A stretch of 64,000 bases of DNA from Closterium sp. NIES-65 (GCA_948144175.1 CANXME010002337.1:2402001-2466000), one strand, 5' to 3'. Shown: positions 23,296 to 34,394, counted from the stretch's first letter. Made by a program: numbers and translations. Notes: a model not told the origin generated them from the letters alone.

Positions 23296-23303
23296 TATAT
23301 AAA
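23296..23303 (+). promoter_or_regulatory. TATA box of gypsy LTR promoter
   Basis: TATATAAA in the U3 part of the LTR, with a plausible start about 30 bp downstream in the CTTGCC region. The 3' LTR carries it at 28269-28276. Confidence 0.65.
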
Positions 23304-23480
23304 CCTTGCTTGTACTTGCCATTATCAATCAATTCTCATTCAACTCTTCTTCAATTACTCAGTAACTTCTTCGCCTATTTCGCCAATAGTTCTTTCGCCA
23401 AAGTCTTCCGCCGCGTTTCATCCTCGACTTAGTCGACCCCGCTAATTCTTTAGCGGACTTAGGCCGTCGGGCCTAACACT

Positions 23481-23492
23481 TGGTATCAGAGC
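23481..23492 (+). promoter_or_regulatory. Primer-binding site of gypsy element E
   Basis: TGGTATCAGAGC, an exact complement of the plant initiator-Met tRNA 3' end, two bases after the 5' LTR. Confidence 0.9.
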
Positions 23493-23592
23493 CTTCGCGG
23501 GGAGCGACTTCCAACGAGCGACCGTCGACGACGAGACTACGACGTCATCGTCCCGCGGTGCCGACTTGCAGACTTGGAGTCGTTGAGCGAAC

Positions 23593-24615
23593 ATGGACGA
23601 AACCATGCACGCAGTCCCCCACGACATGGGCAACACACTTGCCGAACTCATGCGCCAACTTCAAGAGTTGACGCTGGAAAATCGACAGGTACGAGCTGAA
23701 ATGCAACAGCTTCGTGAATTGGCTTCTAACCCCCATGGTCATGCCACACCAACTCTTGCACCCAACACGTCGACTGGCGCGGAAGCGCTGCCGGAATGTC
23801 GAAGCGCACTCAAGCCGCAGAAACCCGAGTCGTTCGACCCAAGTCAACGCGACGCGAACGTGCGGACGTGGCTCTTCATGCTGAACAACTACTTCGCCGC
23901 TAGCGGGGTGCAAGAGGCGGACGCGCAGCAGCGGATCGAGTACGCTGTTACACTGCTGAGGGGCCTGGCCTTGGAGTGGTGGCGCCAACTCACTCAAACT
24001 GCTGTAAGAAGGGCTCAGACGGACGGGCATCAACAGGGCGTGGGGCATGCAGCTGCAACTTCGAGCTTAGGGAGTTTAGCTTTGGGTGTTACCACGGTTC
24101 CGACCACATGGGAAGGATTTGAAGCGGCGCTGAAAAGTAGGTTCGATTTGGTGAACGCCTCCGAAGCTGCTAGGAAGCGTCTGCGTCATTTCCGACAGAT
24201 AGGCAACGTCCAGGAGTACACACGACGGTTCTTGAGCATCTGCAACGAGATAGACGATATCACGGAAGCAGAGATGCGCGATCGCTACCTCGAAGGGTTG
24301 AAGCCGGACATAGCGGAAGTCATTGCGATTCACGGGTTGTCCACCTTCGAGTCGGTAGTCGCAGCAGCAGAACGCGTCGACGCAGTACGAAGCCGACGGG
24401 GTCGTGACGATCGCGATAGGGGATACAACAGACCGATCAACGACGCTCGATCGAGGGACGGACCATCGCCCATGGAGATTGGTGCAGTTAACAGTGACGG
24501 CTCACAGAAAATGGGATTTAGGGGGAACTGTCACTACTGCAAAAAGCCGGGACACATGAAGCGAGACTGCCCACAGCTTAAGGAGCGACAGCAGGGAAAC
24601 GGAAACCGCCAGTAG
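23593..24615 (+). CDS. gag: Gag of gypsy element E
   Basis: 340 aa structural capsid/nucleocapsid protein. An N-terminal heptad-like stretch ([21 protein letters not shown], residues about 16-36) is followed by a retrotransposon gag domain ([11 protein letters not shown] to LEWWRQL, about 95-135, continuing through [18 protein letters not shown]). A canonical CCHC zinc knuckle, [14 protein letters not shown] (about 314-327), lies near the C-terminus. The start ATG follows the primer site by about 100 nt. It ends with TAG at 24613, and pol continues in the -1 frame, with a slippery heptamer just before the stop. No damage is visible. Confidence 0.93.
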   Translation: MDETMHAVPHDMGNTLAELMRQLQELTLENRQVRAEMQQLRELASNPHGHATPTLAPNTSTGAEALPECRSALKPQKPESFDPSQRDANVRTWLFMLNNYFAASGVQEADAQQRIEYAVTLLRGLALEWWRQLTQTAVRRAQTDGHQQGVGHAAATSSLGSLALGVTTVPTTWEGFEAALKSRFDLVNASEAARKRLRHFRQIGNVQEYTRRFLSICNEIDDITEAEMRDRYLEGLKPDIAEVIAIHGLSTFESVVAAAERVDAVRSRRGRDDRDRGYNRPINDARSRDGPSPMEIGAVNSDGSQKMGFRGNCHYCKKPGHMKRDCPQLKERQQGNGNRQ

Positions 24616-27600
24616 ATAGCGGGTCGCTAGCTGGTGTGGAGGTTCCCGTACCCGCCACGTCTACCAACGTAGAGGAGACGACTTTGCAGCAGTCATCTAC
24701 GGAGAACGAGGTAGACACTGTTGATCGTCCAGTCGTGCTTCTAGGGAAGCTTCGCGGAGTTCCTGTTAAGATTCTCGTAGATAGCGGAGCTAGCCACTCG
24801 TTCGTCACTTCATCGTTAGTTTCTCGTCTCCATCTCGAAGCAGATTCAGCAGTCAACTTTAAGGACGCTCGCATGGTAGATGGGACGCCACTTCACATAG
24901 GACCGATCATCCGCAAGTTGCGCGTAGTGCTAGGACCGATCACAGTCAGGCGTGATTTCGACTCTGCGACGCTGGACGGATACGATTTTATTTTCGGGAG
25001 AGATTGGCTACGGACGGTTAGTACTCAGTTCGATTGGGCTCAGGGAAGCTGCAGCGTCAAGGTAGACGGGGAGTTCCGGGAGCTGCCACAGTGGAGCGAT
25101 GGGGCCACATCATCCACAGCTATCATTAATGCTGTTCGTGTGCGACAGTTAGTGAAGCGTGCGGCACGGATCTTCGCGGTTTTTCTTGAGGAGGTGGAAG
25201 CTGAGGAGGGGAAAGGAGGGAGTGCAGCAATTAGTGAGAAGGCGACTCTTCCTGCTGAGGTGAGTGCACTGTTAGCAGAGTTCGCAGACGTCTTCCCCGA
25301 CGAGTTGCCCCCAGGGTTGCCTCCCAGCCGAACAGTAGACCATCGAATAGAATTGGAGCCGGGGAGCAGGCCAGTAGCGAAGCCACAGTGGAGGTTGAGT
25401 CCAGCGGAGACAGAGGAGATGACGCAGCAAGTTAGGCACTTTCTCGCACAGGGTTTCATACAGCCATCTAGATCGCCTTGGGCCGCACCGATACTTTTCG
25501 CACCCAAGAAAGACGGAGGGTTACGGATGTGCATAGATTACCGCGCACTGAACGCCGCCACCGTCAAGAATAGATTCCCGGTGCCGAGAGTAGAGGATCT
25601 TCTCGATGCAGTGCAGGGCGCTAGAGTCTTCTCAAAGATCGACCTTCGTTCGGGTTACCACCAGATTCGAGTAGTTCCAGAGGACCAGCACAAGACGGCA
25701 TTTCGTACGAAGCAGGGGTTGTACGAGTTTAGGGTTCTACCGTTCGGATTGACCAACGCCCCAGCGACGTTTCAGACGCTCATGAACACAGTCCTCTCCG
25801 AGTTCCTAGGGTCGTTCGTTGTCGTTTACCTAGACGACATCCTAGTGTTCTCTAAGACGAAAGATGAGCACGTGCAGCACTTGCAGAAGGTCTTCGAGGT
25901 CTTACGGAGGGAGCAGTTATACGCTAAGCAGTCGAAGTGCGAGTTCTTCCTTCCAGAGGTCGAGTTCCTAGGACACGTCGTATCCGCTAGTGGCATTAGG
26001 ACTGACCCGAAGAAGATCGCAGCAGTACAGGATTGGGTAGCACCGACCTCAGTCAAGGAGTTGCAGAGCTTCCTCGGTTTCGCGAACTACTACCGTCGTT
26101 TCGTTCAGGGTTACGCATCGATCGCTAGTCCACTCACCGACCTACTTCGGAAGGGCGTAGAGTACGTTTGGGGTCCAGCGCAGCAGCAGGCGTTCGAGCA
26201 GATGAAGCAGTCGCTCACGTCCTCACCGACACTGTCGTACCCTGATCCCACTCGCCCATACGTTGTAGTGACCGACGCTTCCGATCAGGCCATAGGAGCA
26301 GTGCTTCTTCAGGACCAGGGACGCGGGTTGCAGCCGATCGCGTACGAGTCGCGTAAGCTTAGGGGAGCGGAGTTGAACTATCCCATACACGACAAGGAGG
26401 CGCTCGCGATCATCCATGCGTATAAGGTGTGGAGGTGCTACCTGGAGGGGGCAGATAGTGTTATACGCACGGACCACTGTTCGCTTCGTTTCCTCAAGTC
26501 GCAGCCGCAGCTGAGTCGTCGCCAGGCTAGGTGGATGGAGTTCATGGAAGGGAGCTTTCACTTCAGGATAGAGTACAAGCCAGGCGTGCGCAACCCAGCA
26601 GATCCGCTCACTCGCCCTAGTTGTCAGCTCGCCAGTCTCACAGTCACTGCTGGCCACCCACTTCTCACAGCACTCTTCGAGCACGGTTACATAGTAGATC
26701 CCGACTTCACACCGCAGCCGCCCGCAGGAGCAGAGGTGCAGGGTAGTGTCTACATACGGAAGGGTACCACACGGATTTGGGTTCCAGCCTACCGCCCTCT
26801 TCGACAGCTCCTTCTCTCAGAGGCACACGACGTAGTTAGTGCAGGGCACTTCGGAGCAGATAAGACGGCTAAGACGCTTAGTCGCACGTACTACTGGCCC
26901 GGGCTTGCAGCAGACGTAGAGGATTACATTCGCTCGTGCGACACGTGTCAGCGTACGAAGTCCTCTCGCCAGCGCAAAGCAGGACTCTTGCAGCCGATTC
27001 CACCGCCCGACCGCCCTTGGCAGGTAGTTACCATGGACTTCATCATGGCTTTACCGCGCACAGTTAGGGGTCACGACGCCATCTTCGTAGTAGTGGATAA
27101 GTTTTCTCGAGCAGCGCATTTCATCCCCACGCACGGCAAGGTCACAGCAGAGGAAGCCGCGACGTTGTTCGTAGATAACGTAGTCCGACTGCACGGGGTT
27201 CCAGATTCCATCATCTCAGACCGCGACCCTCGTTTCACTTCGAAGTTCTGGAAGCAGCTTTTCGCACTATTTGGGACTCGCTTAGCCATGTCGTCTGCGT
27301 ACCACCCAAAGACAGACGGACAGACCGAGCGTGTGAACCAGACCTTGGAGCAGATCCTTCGCAGCATCACGATGCACGACGCAGCCGCATGGGACAAGAA
27401 GCTGAGCGTGGCAGAGTTCGCCTACAACAACACGCACCACTCCGCCACAGGCATGTCACCGTTCTTTGCACTTTACGGCCAGCACCCCAATGTCCCCACT
27501 CGTGTCGATCTCACACCCACAGTCCCTCGTGCGGACAACTTCCACCAGCATCTCACCTTCATTCATGATCACGTGAGGAAGCACCTTGAGCTCGCAAATG

Positions 27601-28112
27601 CACGCATGGCACGCACCACCAACCGCAGTCGTCGTGAGGTGTCGTTCGCAGTCGGCGACCGTGTTCTCTTGGATAGCCGCAACCTCCGACTGCCACAGGA
27701 CAGCAAGCTTCGTCCACGTTTCATTGGTCCATTCGCCATTGAGCGCGCACTAGGTCCAGTCGCATACCGCCTTTGCCTTCCCGCACATTTCCGCATGCAC
27801 CCGTCATTCCACGTGTCTCTCCTTCGCCCATACACCGATCCCAATGCCACCTTCTCGGGCCGTGATCGCACTCCACTGCCGGTAGCTGTTGACACCGACG
27901 AGCCCGACTACCAGATCCAGCGCATCCTCAGGCACCGTCGCCGTCTCCAGGGGGGTGTCACTTTCATCGACTTCTTGGTTCGTTGGCGTGGTTACGACGG
28001 AGCAGACGACAGCTGGGTTCCTTCGTCCTCGCTGTCTCCTGACAACGCTTGCCTCCAAGCGTACCTTCAGTCTGCAGGCGCCGCGGACGTCGCCTCCTTG
28101 GGCGGGGGGTAG
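24582..28112 (+). CDS. pol: Pol of gypsy element E (PR-RT-RNaseH-IN-chromodomain)
   Basis: The frame is open from 24582, overlapping the end of gag in the -1 frame, to TAG at 28110. The first GTG-type start is at 24636, but expression as Gag-Pol by frameshifting is more likely. Counting from 24636: aspartic protease ([12 protein letters not shown], about 44-55), RT ([11 protein letters not shown], about 397-407), RNase H ([23 protein letters not shown]), integrase HHCC (H-X3-H with CDTCQRTK, about 730-775) and catalytic DDE ([30 protein letters not shown]), then a chromodomain (residues about 1090-1140, with [17 protein letters not shown]). The chromodomain identifies a chromovirus-type element. 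All catalytic motifs look intact. Confidence 0.94.
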   Translation, partial: GATAGKRKPPVDSGSLAGVEVPVPATSTNVEETTLQQSSTENEVDTVDRPVVLLGKLRGVPVKILVDSGASHSFVTSSLVSRLHLEADSAVNFKDARMVDGTPLHIGPIIRKLRVVLGPITVRRDFDSATLDGYDFIFGRDWLRTVSTQFDWAQGSCSVKVDGEFRELPQWSDGATSSTAIINAVRVRQLVKRAARIFAVFLEEVEAEEGKGGSAAISEKATLPAEVSALLAEFADVFPDELPPGLPPSRTVDHRIELEPGSRPVAKPQWRLSPAETEEMTQQVRHFLAQGFIQPSRSPWAAPILFAPKKDGGLRMCIDYRALNAATVKNRFPVPRVEDLLDAVQGARVFSKIDLRSGYHQIRVVPEDQHKTAFRTKQGLYEFRVLPFGLTNAPATFQTLMNTVLSEFLGSFVVVYLDDILVFSKTKDEHVQHLQKVFEVLRREQLYAKQSKCEFFLPEVEFLGHVVSASGIRTDPKKIAAVQDWVAPTSVKELQSFLGFANYYRRFVQGYASIASPLTDLLRKGVEYVWGPAQQQAFEQMKQSLTSSPTLSYPDPTRPYVVVTDASDQAIGAVLLQDQGRGLQPIAYESRKLRGAELNYPIHDKEALAIIHAYKVWRCYLEGADSVIRTDHCSLRFLKSQPQLSRRQARWMEFMEGSFHFRIEYKPGVRNPADPLTRPSCQLASLTVTAGHPLLTALFEHGYIVDPDFTPQPPAGAEVQGSVYIRKGTTRIWVPAYRPLRQLLLSEAHDVVSAGHFGADKTAKTLSRTYYWPGLAADVEDYIRSCDTCQRTKSSRQRKAGLLQPIPPPDRPWQVVTMDFIMALPRTVRGHDAIFVVVDKFSRAAHFIPTHGKVTAEEAATLFVDNVVRLHGVPDSIISDRDPRFTSKFWKQLFALFGTRLAMSSAYHPKTDGQTERVNQTLEQILRSITMHDAAAWDKKLSVAEFAYNNTHHSATGMSPFFALYGQHPNVPTRVDLTPTVPRADNFHQHLTFIHDHVRKHLELANARMARTTNRSRREVSFAVGDRVLLDSRNLRLPQDSKLRPRFIGPFAIERALGPVAYRLCLPAHFRMHPSFHVSLLRPYTDPNATFSGRDRTPLPVAVDTDEPDYQIQRILRHRRRLQGGVTFIDFLVRWRGYDGADDSWVPSSSLSPDNACLQAYLQSAGAADVASLGGG
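24594..24600 (+). promoter_or_regulatory. -1 ribosomal frameshift site (GGGAAAC)
   Basis: GGGAAAC fits the X XXY YYZ rule in exact gag phase (G GGA AAC), 12 nt before the gag TAG. It lies within the gag/pol overlap (the pol frame opens at 24582). Downstream GCGGGT (24619) and ACCCGC (about 24651) can form a stem. Function is inferred. Confidence 0.7.
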
Positions 28113-28451
28113 TGTTAGAGGGGTGTTTACTGTTCATTCCGAACAGTACATTCCTAGTCACCATTATCCTTATCTTCTCAGATTCTCTAGTGCCACGTGG
28201 CACTCTACTTTTCTTGCACTCCAATTCTTGGTCCCACATTCCACTTTCCAACCTTGTTTCTTGCATGCTATATAAACCTTGCTTGTACTTGCCATTATCA
28301 ATCAATTCTCATTCAACTCTTCTTCAATTACTCAGTAACTTCTTCGCCTATTTCGCCAATAGTTCTTTCGCCGAAGTCTTCCGCCGCGTTTCATCCTCGA
28401 CTTAGTCGACCCCGCTAATTCTTTAGCGGACTTAGGCCGTCGGGCCTAACA
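28113..28451 (+). repeat. 3' LTR of gypsy element E
   Basis: 339 bp, the same as 23140-23478 apart from about one substitution (CCAAAG versus CCGAAG). It begins immediately after the pol stop codon. Confidence 0.95.
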
Positions 28452-28646
28452 ATTCATAACACACGGCATTTTTTCTCGCGTCACACCCCTGAATCACCTG
28501 AAAGCCCCGTATGTCTCGGAGATTTTCCCCCTTGCCCGCACACCCGTAACACCATATTCACGGCATTTTTTATTTCAGTTGATCCTTTGTCGTCGAACCA
28601 ACAGCGCGTGTGAGGCTCAGGTGCTCGCCCAGGCGCATCGCTGCTC
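28452..28646 (+). repeat. 195-bp direct repeat, right copy
   Basis: Second copy of 22939-23133, starting directly at the end of the 3' LTR. It continues into unique sequence upstream of the methyltransferase-like gene. Confidence 0.9.
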
Positions 28647-29041
28647 TTAGTGCGCGTCTGCTCACGCGAGAGAGCGCAGACTCGATAGCAGGTTGGCTTG
28701 ACGGAATTACCTGCGGGTGTGAAGTTCCGCTTACCTTTTCGTAGAACAACGTACGTGGCGGGTCGCCCGATTTTTAGCGAGTTCGATAGCGTGCGATTTG
28801 TAGATGCAGATTTGGCAAGAAGGTGCCAGAATCTGTTTCGGCGGAAAGAGCGGAGATGGGAGCGGTTGGGAGCGGTGTTAGTAGATGTACAATCGGCAAT
28901 AAGGTGCGTCCATGACGCACTCCTGGTGCGTGCGATCTCCCAAAAGTGTCTTCTAGGTGCGAGACAAGTGATTGGGAAGGCAATTGAGGAACGAAGCGTG
29001 GCGGCGGTGTTGGCAGTAACTCACCAGCAGCGCGACTCGAA
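28647..29041 (+). other. Upstream region of the methyltransferase-like gene
   Basis: About 400 bp between the repeat and the ATG at 29042. No clear TATA box. A 115-aa open frame crosses it but has no recognisable content and overlaps the gene start, so it is not called. Confidence 0.4.
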
Positions 29042-31351
29042 ATGACGGCGCGAGGCAAGCAGCAGCAGCATGCCTTACTCCCCTCCTCCTTAATCTCCTC
29101 ACTCTCCATCAACCCCGCGACTTTCTTCTCCAACCGCCCCGTGCGGCTCGTCTTCGTCGGCTCGCTCCTCCTCTGCCTCTGCATCCTCCTCTCCGACCTC
29201 TTCCTCCAATCAAACGACGACGCGTCAGCCGCGCCCGCCGCCGCGTCGCCCGCCGTCGCCGCTGCCGTCGCGTCGGGGCGCTACCCGACGAGAGTTTCTC
29301 CGCACGACACGCTGCGCTGGTTTCGAGAAGAGGCGCGCCGGGGGAGACCGGAAGGGGGAGGGGGATCGTTGGGGGGATGGCAGCAGGGGGACAGGGGCGA
29401 GCCTGTGCGCGTGCTTCAGGCGGAAATTGCTCGCTATAGGGAGGGTCAGGGGGGCGTGATTGCAACGGGGGTGGAGCATGACGGGGGACGCGGGGACGGG
29501 GGAGGATTGGCAGGGGGAGGGACGGCTCAATCGGGGGAGATGGACGGAGGTGGGCCGAGAGGAGAGGAGGGAGGTAGGGGGGAAGCGGACGGGGCCGCAA
29601 TGGCTGCTTTCATTCCCTCTTTGTCTGACGCAGATGGTGACACGTCAGAGGAGGGCTCGTCTGAGTCAGCAGCGGATGGGCCGCCTGAAAGCGCGGCGTC
29701 GTCAGCGGAAGAGCAAGCCTCGGCCCTGCTGGCCGCTGATCCAGGGGCAGCAGCAGTAGGTGCAGCAGGATCGACGGGGTCTCCTAGTGCAGCAGAAACA
29801 ACCACGGGGTCTCCTAGTGCAGCAGAAACAACCACGGGGTCTCCTAGTGCAGGGTCCGTTGCAGCGCCAGCAGCAGAAGCAGCAGCAGCAGCAGCGTCAT
29901 CTGCCGCAACAGCAGCAGCGGCTGCGGCGGCAGCAGCGGCAGCACAGGAGGTGGCGACGTGCAAGACGGCTCTGCAGCAGTGCCGCGCTGACCTAGTCAG
30001 CTCTGCACGGAGCGACAGCAGCGGCAGTGGCACCACCACCACCACCACCACCAACACCAACTGCAGTAGTGGTGCCACTGCCAGTAGCGACAGCAGCACC
30101 AGCACCAACACCCCTCCCTCCACTCCCTCCTCTCCCTCCTCCACCCCCTCGTCTGAACGCCCCCACATGAACTGGGAGCTGCTGTCGGGGTCCATCCCCA
30201 CGGGCCCACTCTCTGCCATCAAGGAGAAGATGGCCGAAATCAACCGCCAGCTCGACGACGCCAGGTCAGCGCTCGCCCAATCGGAGAAGGAGAAAGCCCA
30301 GCTGGTCGCTGAGCTGGCGAAGATGCGAGACAGCGGAGGGGGAGCGGGAGGGGGAGCAGGTGGGGGCGGGGCAGCCGGAGCGGGAGTGGTAGCAGCAGCA
30401 GCAGGGGGAAGTGCAGCGAGTGCAGCGGCGCGGTCACCCGGGTTTGGGCTGTGCATGGCGACAACAGCGGAGATGCGGCGCTATCTCAACTACACCAAGC
30501 GTGCCGCCTGCCCCGACGACTGGCGCTTTGTCGAGCACCTCCGCTTCGCTCGCAACTGCCTGCACCTCCCCCGCCGCCGCTGCCGAGCCACTGCTCTCAC
30601 CCCCCCGGATTTTCAAGAGTACACCCTCGGTTTCCCGGCGGCTGTGTTTGCGAAGGAGGCGCTGCGAGACGAGAACGTGCGGTGGGGGGAGGGCATGCGG
30701 TGCGGGTCGTATAAGGAGTGCGTGGAGGTGAGTAAGGAGGAGGGCGTGGCGTGCAAGGGGTGCTTTGACGTGGAGTCGGAACAGCACTGGTGGGATAAGA
30801 GTGTGTCCGGTACGATTCCCCTCAAGGCTTTCCTCAAGCTGAAGCCGCCAGGGGCGCTGAGGATTGGCCTGGATGTGGGAGGTGGTACGGGAGGGTTCGC
30901 TGCGGTGATGGCTCTGCACAATATCACTATAATCACCACAGGAATGAACACGGATGGCGGGCGAGAGGACGAGAAAGCTGTCCCATACATGCAGACCATA
31001 GCCCAGCGTGGCCTCGTTCCTCTCTACCTCCCGCACTCGGCTCCTCTTCCGTTTTTTGACAACACTTTGGACCTCATTCACACGCTCAACAGCGTTAAGT
31101 ACCCGCACTTAGCTGAGTTTGAGGCGATGCTGTTCGAGTGGGACAGGGTGGTGAGACCGGGCGGGCTGTGGTGGATAGAGATGTTCTACGCGCCCGACAG
31201 GGAGATGAAGGCGTACGTGCAAGCGCTGGAGGCGTTTGGGTATGGCAAGCGGTACTGGAGCCTGGGGAGGAAGCAGCGTGCTTCGGAGCGGAAAGGCAAC
31301 CACTTTGTGCTCACGTGTGTGCTGGAGAAACCGTTGAAGCTGCAAGGGTGA
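29042..31351 (+). CDS. Type II membrane SAM-methyltransferase-like protein
   Basis: 769 aa, intronless. A short basic N-terminus precedes one membrane segment (RLVFVGSLLLCLCILLSDLF, residues about 35-54) without a cleavable signal, typical of Golgi type II proteins. A long Gly/Ala/Ser/Thr-rich stem follows (about 60-380), including two perfect copies of GSPSAAETTT, then a short coiled coil (about 391-428). The C-terminal 300 residues form the conserved part: Cys-rich CMATTAEMRRYLNYTKRAACPDDW, then a SAM-binding motif GLDVGGGTGGFAA (about 609-621), LPFFDNTLDLIHT and RVVRPGGLWWIEMF. These motifs resemble plant putative SAM-dependent methyltransferases of the GLDVGGGTG type. The substrate is unknown; cell-wall polysaccharide methylation is a guess. 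The stop is TGA at 31349. It is the only ordinary host gene in the window. Confidence 0.85.
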   Translation: MTARGKQQQHALLPSSLISSLSINPATFFSNRPVRLVFVGSLLLCLCILLSDLFLQSNDDASAAPAAASPAVAAAVASGRYPTRVSPHDTLRWFREEARRGRPEGGGGSLGGWQQGDRGEPVRVLQAEIARYREGQGGVIATGVEHDGGRGDGGGLAGGGTAQSGEMDGGGPRGEEGGRGEADGAAMAAFIPSLSDADGDTSEEGSSESAADGPPESAASSAEEQASALLAADPGAAAVGAAGSTGSPSAAETTTGSPSAAETTTGSPSAGSVAAPAAEAAAAAASSAATAAAAAAAAAAAQEVATCKTALQQCRADLVSSARSDSSGSGTTTTTTTNTNCSSGATASSDSSTSTNTPPSTPSSPSSTPSSERPHMNWELLSGSIPTGPLSAIKEKMAEINRQLDDARSALAQSEKEKAQLVAELAKMRDSGGGAGGGAGGGGAAGAGVVAAAAGGSAASAAARSPGFGLCMATTAEMRRYLNYTKRAACPDDWRFVEHLRFARNCLHLPRRRCRATALTPPDFQEYTLGFPAAVFAKEALRDENVRWGEGMRCGSYKECVEVSKEEGVACKGCFDVESEQHWWDKSVSGTIPLKAFLKLKPPGALRIGLDVGGGTGGFAAVMALHNITIITTGMNTDGGREDEKAVPYMQTIAQRGLVPLYLPHSAPLPFFDNTLDLIHTLNSVKYPHLAEFEAMLFEWDRVVRPGGLWWIEMFYAPDREMKAYVQALEAFGYGKRYWSLGRKQRASERKGNHFVLTCVLEKPLKLQG

Positions 31352-31559
31352 CTAGCACAGGTGGGTGGGTGGGGGGGTGGGTGGGCGGGTGAATCGAGGA
31401 GGTTAGTATCATGCTGCGTTTGATGCCTGAGGTTGTGTTGCTGTCAGCATTTTGAGCATTGTCATGGATGGGTTTCATATGGTATGGTTGTATGGAAATG
31501 TCAGTGCAGATTCTAGTCGTGGTTATGGTTTGGTCGCTTCAATGGACACGGTCAGGGTT

Positions 31560-31760
31560 TGGGTATTGCATAGGTTTGGTTAGTGTATGGGTATGTGATT
31601 GGATGGATATGGGTGTTGTATGGGTATGGGTGTTGTATGGGTATGGGTATGGGTATCGTATGGGTATGGGGTATGGGTATTGTATGGGTATGAGTGGGTG
31701 TTGTATGGGTATCGGTGGGTGTTATATGGGTATGGGTGGGTGCTGTTTGGGTATGCTGTT
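31560..31760 (+). repeat. Degenerate GGGTAT hexamer repeat
   Basis: Repeating GGGTAT/GGTGTTGTAT units about 200 bp downstream of the gene stop; strongly purine/T biased. Confidence 0.75.
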
Positions 31761-32617
31761 GTGTGGCTGCAGTATGGATTTGTGTATGCCGTGGTTGTTT
31801 TGGTATGGGCATGTGTACGAATGCCCATGGCATAAGGATGGCTGATTACTTCCTCAGGCATTGTTGCATGGATGGTGCTTATAATTCGACTGTGCATGGC
31901 ATGGCACGCCCTGGCTAGGTAAGGGATGGGATGGGATGGGATGGGATGGGATGGTATGGCACAGAGTACTGTTACTCAGATGGTGCTAGTACTAATCTGT
32001 TCCATAGCATATAGTTTTTGATTGGAATGGAGTGCGGTGCAATACAGTTCTCTATAGGCCAATTGTCTTGTCATGCAAGGGCTTGGCTCTGGCCGTCATC
32101 AGCTCTCCTAAATTCGTTCACTCCTATTTTCTTTACTCTCATTCCCTGTCCCCTTCCCTTGGCGCTGCATGTATGGCCCGCCCTTCTGCAGCAGCTTCTG
32201 AACTGGCTTAGAGGTTGACCTGACTGCCATGGGTACAGTTGCTTTACTATAAGTATGTTACAGTAATTATGAAAGTGTTAGCCACAGCAGCATGCTTAGG
32301 GCTAGTACATATCAGAACCAAATACCGTACGGTATGGCGTTTGTCCATGTGGTGTAGCGGCAGTGAGATTAGTCGTGATGTGAGTTAGCATACGTAGCTT
32401 ATTACGCGTCAATGCGGCATATGTGCCTCTGCACTGCAATGGAGTACACATACGAGGCATGCGCTAGGTAGGCTCCATCCATGTTAAACTGCCTTTGGTA
32501 CACCAGCAGTACCAGGCCAGGTAAGGTGGAAGGTGTGTTCAGTTAGGGTGCTGAGGCTTTCTTCTCAATTGTATGGGTGGCTGGCTGTTCTCATTTGACC
32601 TTGCACTGCATGGACAG

Positions 32618-32836
<219 letters not shown>

Positions 32837-33026
32837 TTTTGGGTTGCGAAGCAACCTATTACGATCGTTATGTACAATTTTTTTTTTCATCTTCTTTACT
32901 TCAAAAAATGAAGGATGAAAAAAATCTAGTGAACAGAAGCTAAGTGAAGTGACTGACTACTATGTATTTGCCACGTCAATTTACCACGTGCCGAACTACA
33001 TTCCTTCTCATTTCCTAGTTTGCTTT

Positions 33027-33726
33027 GACTGAACCAGGCCCTACGAAGTCAGACTTTTTTCTCTGATTTGGACAAAAAACTCTGATATTTCAGATTTTTT
33101 TTCCAGTGTACTCTGTTAAAATCAGACTTTTTTGGGCCCAAACTCTGTAATTTTCAGACCTTTTTTAAGGCTAACTCTGAGAGTTCAGAGTTTTCTGAGA
33201 GTGTACTCTGATCATTCAGAGTACAACAAACGCGTCCTTGACTGGTGATTCGGACTTACAGGTCACAACAGATTCGCAATGTCAACGCAAAATCGCCTTG
33301 ACACAGCAAATCCGAGCCTTACAGCACAAGATTTTCGCCCAATCATAGCAAAATCGCCCTGGCACAACTGTCTTGCGCTGTAAGAGCACAACAATTTTCG
33401 ACCAATCACAGAAAACTCGCCCTGACATTGCAGATTCGCTCTTTAGCACCCCAAGATTCGCCCTGACACATATATTCGCCCTGTCAGAGCATGTTTTATC
33501 GGAAATCCCCTTAGTGTTGTGTGTTTCGGTAGCAGATGAATGAAACATTGATTACATTCCGATGAAACATTGAATACATTGTTTTTGAATGATCAGACTT
33601 TTTTTTTAGGACACTCTGAAATTTCAGCCTTTTTTTTATACCAACTCTGAGATTTTCAGACTAAAACTGTGTACTAGTCTGACGAATCAGACAGGCCAAA
33701 AACGAATCTGAGGGCCTGGACTGAAC
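33027..33726. mobile_element. Non-autonomous hAT element, copy 2 with target duplication
   Basis: The element is 33035-33718 (684 bp); GACTGAAC flanks both ends (33027-33034 and 33719-33726), a clear 8-bp hAT duplication. The termini are CAGGCCCT and AGGGCCTG. There is no coding capacity; the interior has many CAGACTTTTTT / CTCTGA motifs and TTCGCCCTGACA-like short repeats around 33280-33480. It is the uninterrupted counterpart of 4754-12676 and shows the empty site of copia element B. Confidence 0.9.
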
Positions 33727-34320
33727 CTATATTTCAAGAGTTGCCAAAATGATGTACTGTGAATGCGTAACTGTTTATTCCGTGATGCATATGCCGGATA
33801 ATGTGATGCGTAGATGAAGTAAATGCGAAGTGCATAATTACAATACATGTGCTACTGTGGTAGTTAAATGAATGCATACGGTAGCAAAATGGAAATGCGT
33901 AACAGTTAATTTACCCAGACCCTATGCTACCGCATCCCCTGCCTAGCATGGGGGGGAGCTCAATAGCAAAGTTTGTGAATCATCCAACTGTTACATGAAA
34001 CAACACAATCTGTGTGATATAAGAAACGGGTCAATTCTATCAAATCCAGTTCGAATGGACACACTCACTGAGTGCGCAAAGAACCTTCTCGGAAATGATA
34101 GTTTGATCCCAATTTGTAAAACCCACAGACATGTGTTATTAATGCAATTGAAACATGAATGAAAACACATACGCACACAACACAACACATACACATGATC
34201 ATACACCTTCACACATACGCGCACGCACGAAGCCGAACTGGCAAAGCATATTAACCGCATATGAAATAAAAACCTAAATCACAAAGACATCATGTATCCT
34301 ATACCATAAGTCACAAGCAA
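33727..34320. other. Intergenic, no feature recognised
   Basis: AT-richer sequence between the hAT copy and the pogo-like element. No domain, repeat or RNA gene is recognised. Confidence 0.5.
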
Positions 34321-34394
34321 TACCGTCATACCCCGGATATAAGCGCCACCTGCGGATAAGCGCCTGGCGCTTTTAATTGGCGTATGGCGCTTAT

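Larger units (their letters stand above)
23140..23478 (+). repeat. 5' LTR of gypsy element E
   Basis: 339 bp from TGTTAGAGGGG to GGGCCTAACA, with TGTTAG...CTAACA inverted termini. It contains a perfect 16-bp palindrome with a G-box and a TATA box. Confidence 0.95.
23140..28451 (+). mobile_element. Ty3/gypsy chromovirus-type element E, well preserved
   Basis: 5.3-kb element with 339-bp LTRs that differ at about one base, a canonical initiator-Met primer site, gag and pol ORFs without internal stops, and a purine-rich tract (GGGCGGGGGGTAG) abutting the 3' LTR. It has a C-terminal chromodomain. It lacks an obvious 5-bp duplication and is instead bracketed by 195-bp direct repeats. Likely recent. 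Confidence 0.95.

Noticed and set aside
28698-29045. 115-aa open frame upstream of the methyltransferase-like gene
   Set aside because: No recognisable domain, overlaps the gene start, and lies in a probable 5' untranslated region.
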